Shown piece after piece: positions 6,602-9,591 of a stretch of 9,591 nt of DNA. Location: the NCBI GenBank assembly GCA_947302185.1, contig CAMYVI010000087.1:1-9591 (forward strand), in the 5' to 3' direction. Every line of letters begins with the position of its first letter. The first letter of the stretch is position 1. The position numbers and the translations under genes are program-made. The notes under the pieces are model-generated. The model searched no databases and had not been told where the DNA came from. It was given only the letters and a program-made list of their open reading frames with translations. Source of the stretch: an uncultured Lachnospiraceae bacterium (GTDB lineage Bacteria; Bacillota_A; Clostridia; Lachnospirales; Lachnospiraceae).

Positions 6602-9469
6602 TTACTTGGCTTCATACCAGTCCGTGCCGACGTGGCAGTCTGTCTCCAGTACAACGTCAAGAGCAGCAGCAGCTTTCATCTCCTCCTCAAGAATACTCCG
6701 CGCCTTATCCGCCTCGTCGAAGGGCGCTTCAATGAGAAGTTCATCGTGAATCTGGAGAATCAGCCTTGACCTCATGCCTTCTTTCTTCAGACGGTCATAC
6801 ACGCGCACCATAGCTATTTTGATAATATCTGCCGCAGTTCCCTGAATAGGACTGTTCATAGCCACGCGTTCGCCGAAAGATCTCTGCATGAAATTTGAAG
6901 ACTTCAGCTCCGGTACAGGTCTTCGCCTGCCGAAAATCGATTGCGCATAACCCTTTTCTCTTGCATCCCTGACCAGACCGTCAAGAAAAGCCTTGATTTT
7001 CGGATATGTGCGGAAATAATCATTAATATAATCCTGGGCTTCCTTTCTTGAAATTGACAGTCCCTGAGAAAGCCCGAAACTGCTGATGCCGTATACAATG
7101 CCGAAATTCACTGCTTTCGCATTCCTTCTCATCTGGTCTGTGACATCCTCGAACGGAACATGAAAGACCTGAGAAGCAGTTGTCCTGTGAATATCCTTGG
7201 CTTCCCGGTAAGCCTCGATCAATTTTTCATCGCCGGACATGTGGGCAAGTACGCGTAATTCGATCTGCGAATAATCGGCGTCAACAAAAACACAGCCCTC
7301 AGACGGATAGAAGCACTTGCGTATCCGTCTTCCGAGGTCCTCCCTCATCGGAATATTCTGCAGGTTCGGGTCCGTGCTTGAAAGTCTTCCGGTCGCTGTG
7401 ATCGTCTGGTTGAAAGTCGTGCGGATCCTTCCGTCCGACTCGATATTTGTCTGAAGACCGTCTGCATACGTTGACTTTAACTTTGAGTAGGTCCTGTACT
7501 CCAGTATATTGGCCACGATCTTATAATCAGGCGCAAGCTTTTCAAGAACGTCAGCCGCAGTCGAATAACCTGTCTTGGTCTTTTTGCCGCCCGGAAGCTT
7601 CATTTTATCGAAGAGAATCGCCCCAAGCTGTTTCGGACTGTTGATATTGAATTTCTCTCCTGCTTCATCATATATCTCTTTTGTGAGCTCCTCTATGCGC
7701 ACACCCAGCATAGTGCTGTAGCTCATAAGCTCCTCACGGCTAGTAAGAATCCCCTCATTTTCCATAGAGGCTAGTACAGCGGTCAGCGGCATCTCAGTGT
7801 CAAGATACAGCTTTTTCATACCATTCTCTTCAAGGCGCTCAATGACCGGATCTATACTTTTAAGACCGGTCCATGCGGCGTATCCCGCCGTCAGCGCAAG
7901 GTTCGCACGTGTTTCAGCCTCGTCCTCTTTCTTCTTCCTGCGGTCGGCTACCCAGGCTGCCGGTCCCTTCTTTCCGATAAGTTCATCGCGGGATTTTAAA
8001 GTAAGCTTAAGATATCCGTTCGCCACATCATCATACTCCCAGTCGGACTTAAGCGGATCTATCAGGTAAGCCCCGATTACACTGTCATAAAACCCGGAGG
8101 CCACCTTCAGGTTAAGGAGCTTTTCAATTTCCTTGGCGTTAACGCTGCCGATCCGTCTTGCCGCTTGAACGATATTCCCGAATTCCTCCAGGAGAAAATC
8201 CGCATCGAGATGATTCCCTGCCTCATATCCGGAATTCTGATTACCGGAAACCGCTGCCGGTTCACTATCGGCAAAATTGAATGACAGCTGTCCGTCGGCC
8301 GCAGCCGAATAATCATTTCCGGAATCTGAACAATCATTTCCGGAGTCTGAACAATTAGGCGCACTGCAGTCTCCTGTCGTTATCGAACTGACTGAGTAAT
8401 CTCCGCTTACCGGGAAGCCGTAGCATTTGTCCGCAAAGGCCAGTCCTGCCGCATACAGAACTCTCTTCTCCGCGACAAAGTCTATTCCGATATCGCCATT
8501 CCCGGACGCATATTCCCGAGCCTCGGCAAATATTTTGCGCGCTTCCGCTGCATTTGTCACAATAGTGACCTCAACATTCACGGGAGCATCGGATTTTTCC
8601 GAATCGAAAAGACCGAGAAGGCTCTTAAAATTGAGTCTTCGGAACATTTCATAAGATTTCTCATTATATATCTCGCCCATGACCAGATCTTCAAAGCTCT
8701 CTCTGACCGGCGCGTTTGTTCTGATAGTTGCAAGATCCTTTGACAGTACAGCAAGGTCATAGTGGTCACGCATAGCGTTCCGGGCTTTCTTAGGATTTAT
8801 CTCGTCCACATGCTCATACGCATTCTCAATGGAATGATACTGTGAAATAATAGCGGAAGCCGTCTTAGGTCCGACGCCCGGAAGTCCCGGAATATTATCG
8901 GACGAGTCGCCCATAAGGGCTTTCATATCTATAAATTCAAGAGGCGTTACACCCAATGTGTCAATAACCTGCTGAGCGTGATACCGTTCGTAGGTTGTCT
9001 GACCGCCTTTTGTCTTCGGAAGTATGATTTCCGTTTTGTCAGTGGCTATCTGAAGCAGATCGCGGTCACCGGAAACCAGTGATACGGTCATACCTTCCTC
9101 TTCTCCCCGCCTGGATAGAGTCCCGAGGATATCGTCGGCTTCCCAGCCGTCCATCTCGATATAACGAATTCCCATAGACTTTAGGAGCTCACGTATGAGC
9201 GGCATCTGCTCATGGAACTCAGGCGGCGCGGGAGACCTGTTCCCTTTATAAGCGTCATATTTCTCATGACGGAAAGTCGGGGTCGGTCTGTCAAATGCCA
9301 CGGCAAGATAATCGGGCTTCTCCTCCTCTATGATTTTTCGCATAATTGCAAGAAATCCGTATATTGCGTTGGTATGAACGCCGTCAGGAGCGGTCATCGT
9401 AAGAGGCATGCCGTAAAAAGCACGGAACATAATACTGTGGCCATCTATCAATACAAGCTTTTTTTCCAT
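6602..9469 (-). CDS. polA: DNA polymerase I, proofreading site degenerate
   Basis: Fills gaps and removes RNA primers in Okazaki fragment processing and excision repair. The 955 residues have three regions. The 5' nuclease/flap domain (about 1-290) keeps Asp9, Asp60, Glu110, Asp112, Asp113, Asp135, Asp137, Asp188 and Asp191, then a helix-hairpin-helix IPGLPGVGPKTA. The 3'-5' exonuclease-like domain (about 295-545) appears inactive: the DxE motif reads Asp330-Phe-Val332, and the later exonuclease Asp residues are not evident. The polymerase domain (about 555-955) is intact: motif A DYSQIELR (Asp732), motif B RRNAKAVNFGIVYG (Lys785, Phe789, Tyr793) and motif C QIHDE (His908, Asp909, Glu910). 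It is longer than E. coli PolA (928) because of a Ser/Asp/Asn-rich insertion at about 355-420. GGAAAGG before the ATG is an adequate ribosome binding site. It is probably first in an operon with coaE and the yycJ-like gene. Confidence 0.97.
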   Translation of the reverse strand: MEKKLVLIDGHSIMFRAFYGMPLTMTAPDGVHTNAIYGFLAIMRKIIEEEKPDYLAVAFDRPTPTFRHEKYDAYKGNRSPAPPEFHEQMPLIRELLKSMGIRYIEMDGWEADDILGTLSRRGEEEGMTVSLVSGDRDLLQIATDKTEIILPKTKGGQTTYERYHAQQVIDTLGVTPLEFIDMKALMGDSSDNIPGLPGVGPKTASAIISQYHSIENAYEHVDEINPKKARNAMRDHYDLAVLSKDLATIRTNAPVRESFEDLVMGEIYNEKSYEMFRRLNFKSLLGLFDSEKSDAPVNVEVTIVTNAAEARKIFAEAREYASGNGDIGIDFVAEKRVLYAAGLAFADKCYGFPVSGDYSVSSITTGDCSAPNCSDSGNDCSDSGNDYSAAADGQLSFNFADSEPAAVSGNQNSGYEAGNHLDADFLLEEFGNIVQAARRIGSVNAKEIEKLLNLKVASGFYDSVIGAYLIDPLKSDWEYDDVANGYLKLTLKSRDELIGKKGPAAWVADRRKKKEDEAETRANLALTAGYAAWTGLKSIDPVIERLEENGMKKLYLDTEMPLTAVLASMENEGILTSREELMSYSTMLGVRIEELTKEIYDEAGEKFNINSPKQLGAILFDKMKLPGGKKTKTGYSTAADVLEKLAPDYKIVANILEYRTYSKLKSTYADGLQTNIESDGRIRTTFNQTITATGRLSSTDPNLQNIPMREDLGRRIRKCFYPSEGCVFVDADYSQIELRVLAHMSGDEKLIEAYREAKDIHRTTASQVFHVPFEDVTDQMRRNAKAVNFGIVYGISSFGLSQGLSISRKEAQDYINDYFRTYPKIKAFLDGLVRDAREKGYAQSIFGRRRPVPELKSSNFMQRSFGERVAMNSPIQGTAADIIKIAMVRVYDRLKKEGMRSRLILQIHDELLIEAPFDEADKARSILEEEMKAAAALDVVLETDCHVGTDWYEAK
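8311..8352. repeat. Two tandem copies of a 21-base unit inside polA
   Basis: Positions 8311-8331 and 8332-8352 are head-to-tail copies with a single base difference (A at 8324, G at 8345). Being a multiple of three, the duplication keeps frame and gives the protein SDSGNDC followed by SDSGNDY (residues 374-387). It lies in the low-complexity insertion of the vestigial exonuclease domain, so it looks like a recent slippage duplication in a region under little constraint. Confidence 0.85.
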
Positions 9470-9540
9470 TTTTTTGCCTTTCCTGCACTGTAATATCGGC
9501 AGCTGCGAAACTCTGTATGCCGGACGATTGTTTCAGGAAC

Positions 9541-9578
9541 GCCGCGCATGGTGCGAAGCACCTTCCTTAATGCGCGGC
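9541..9578. other. Compound hairpin upstream of polA
   Basis: A perfect 9-base-pair outer stem GCCGCGCAT / ATGCGCGGC (9541-9549 and 9570-9578) encloses a perfect 5-base-pair inner stem GGTGC-GAA-GCACC (9550-9562), with a one-sided 7-base bulge TTCCTTA (9563-9569). Neither strand has a T run after it, so it is not a standard terminator. On the minus strand the bulge and the inner stem contain AAGGAAGG, like a ribosome binding site. The 122 bases before polA hold no recognisable gene; this element may end an upstream transcript, control polA, or be an interspersed repeat. Confidence 0.55.
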
Positions 9579-9591
9579 TGCGATCCGCCGT

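Noticed and set aside
9500..9591. Minus-strand frame open from the window edge to about 20 bases inside polA, as the end of an upstream gene
   Set aside because: About 45 codons of basic, unrecognised sequence that run through a strong hairpin. An open frame this short is expected by chance.
1..9591. Mobile element, phage, CRISPR, defence or biosynthetic cluster
   Set aside because: All seven genes are ordinary chromosomal families. No transposase, integrase, spaced direct repeats, attachment-site duplications or sharp change in composition was found on either strand.

Overview
The window looks like ordinary chromosome from a Gram-positive anaerobe of the Firmicutes, most likely class Clostridia. 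The reasons are AGGAGG-type ribosome binding sites at almost every start, a short phosphate acetyltransferase, the paired ACT-domain/UPF0210 genes, a YycJ-type metallohydrolase and a DNA polymerase I without proofreading residues. Base composition is moderate and looks even throughout. I see no tRNA, rRNA, CRISPR array, insertion sequence, phage gene or other sign of mobile DNA. The genus cannot be fixed from this sequence.

Layout from left to right: pta (minus) is divergent from tmcAL (plus) across a 200-base spacer that holds a good promoter for pta and an extended -10 promoter with an overlapping palindrome for tmcAL. tmcAL converges on a minus-strand series and shares a 4-base overlap with its last gene. 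In transcription order, right to left, that series is polA, coaE, a yycJ-like MBL hydrolase, then (after a 128-base gap with a candidate promoter) an ACT-domain protein, a UPF0210/PFL-like protein and a zinc-ribbon NUDIX hydrolase. The series ends in an intrinsic terminator whose stem lies inside the 3' end of the convergent tmcAL coding sequence.

Functionally there are three themes. The first is acetate and acetyl groups: Pta interconverts acetyl-CoA and acetyl phosphate, and TmcAL uses acetate to acetylate the wobble cytidine of elongator tRNA-Met. The second is DNA synthesis and repair plus cofactor supply: PolA, a YycJ nuclease-type protein, and the last step of CoA synthesis by CoaE. The third is the ACT/UPF0210 pair, a conserved two-gene unit with no established biochemical role, here followed closely by a NUDIX hydrolase.

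No wholly new system is evident. The points most worth following up are the uncharacterised ACT-UPF0210-NUDIX cluster, the terminator embedded in tmcAL, the palindrome over the tmcAL -10 element, the repeat-bearing insertion in the vestigial exonuclease domain of PolA, and a compound hairpin upstream of polA at the window edge.
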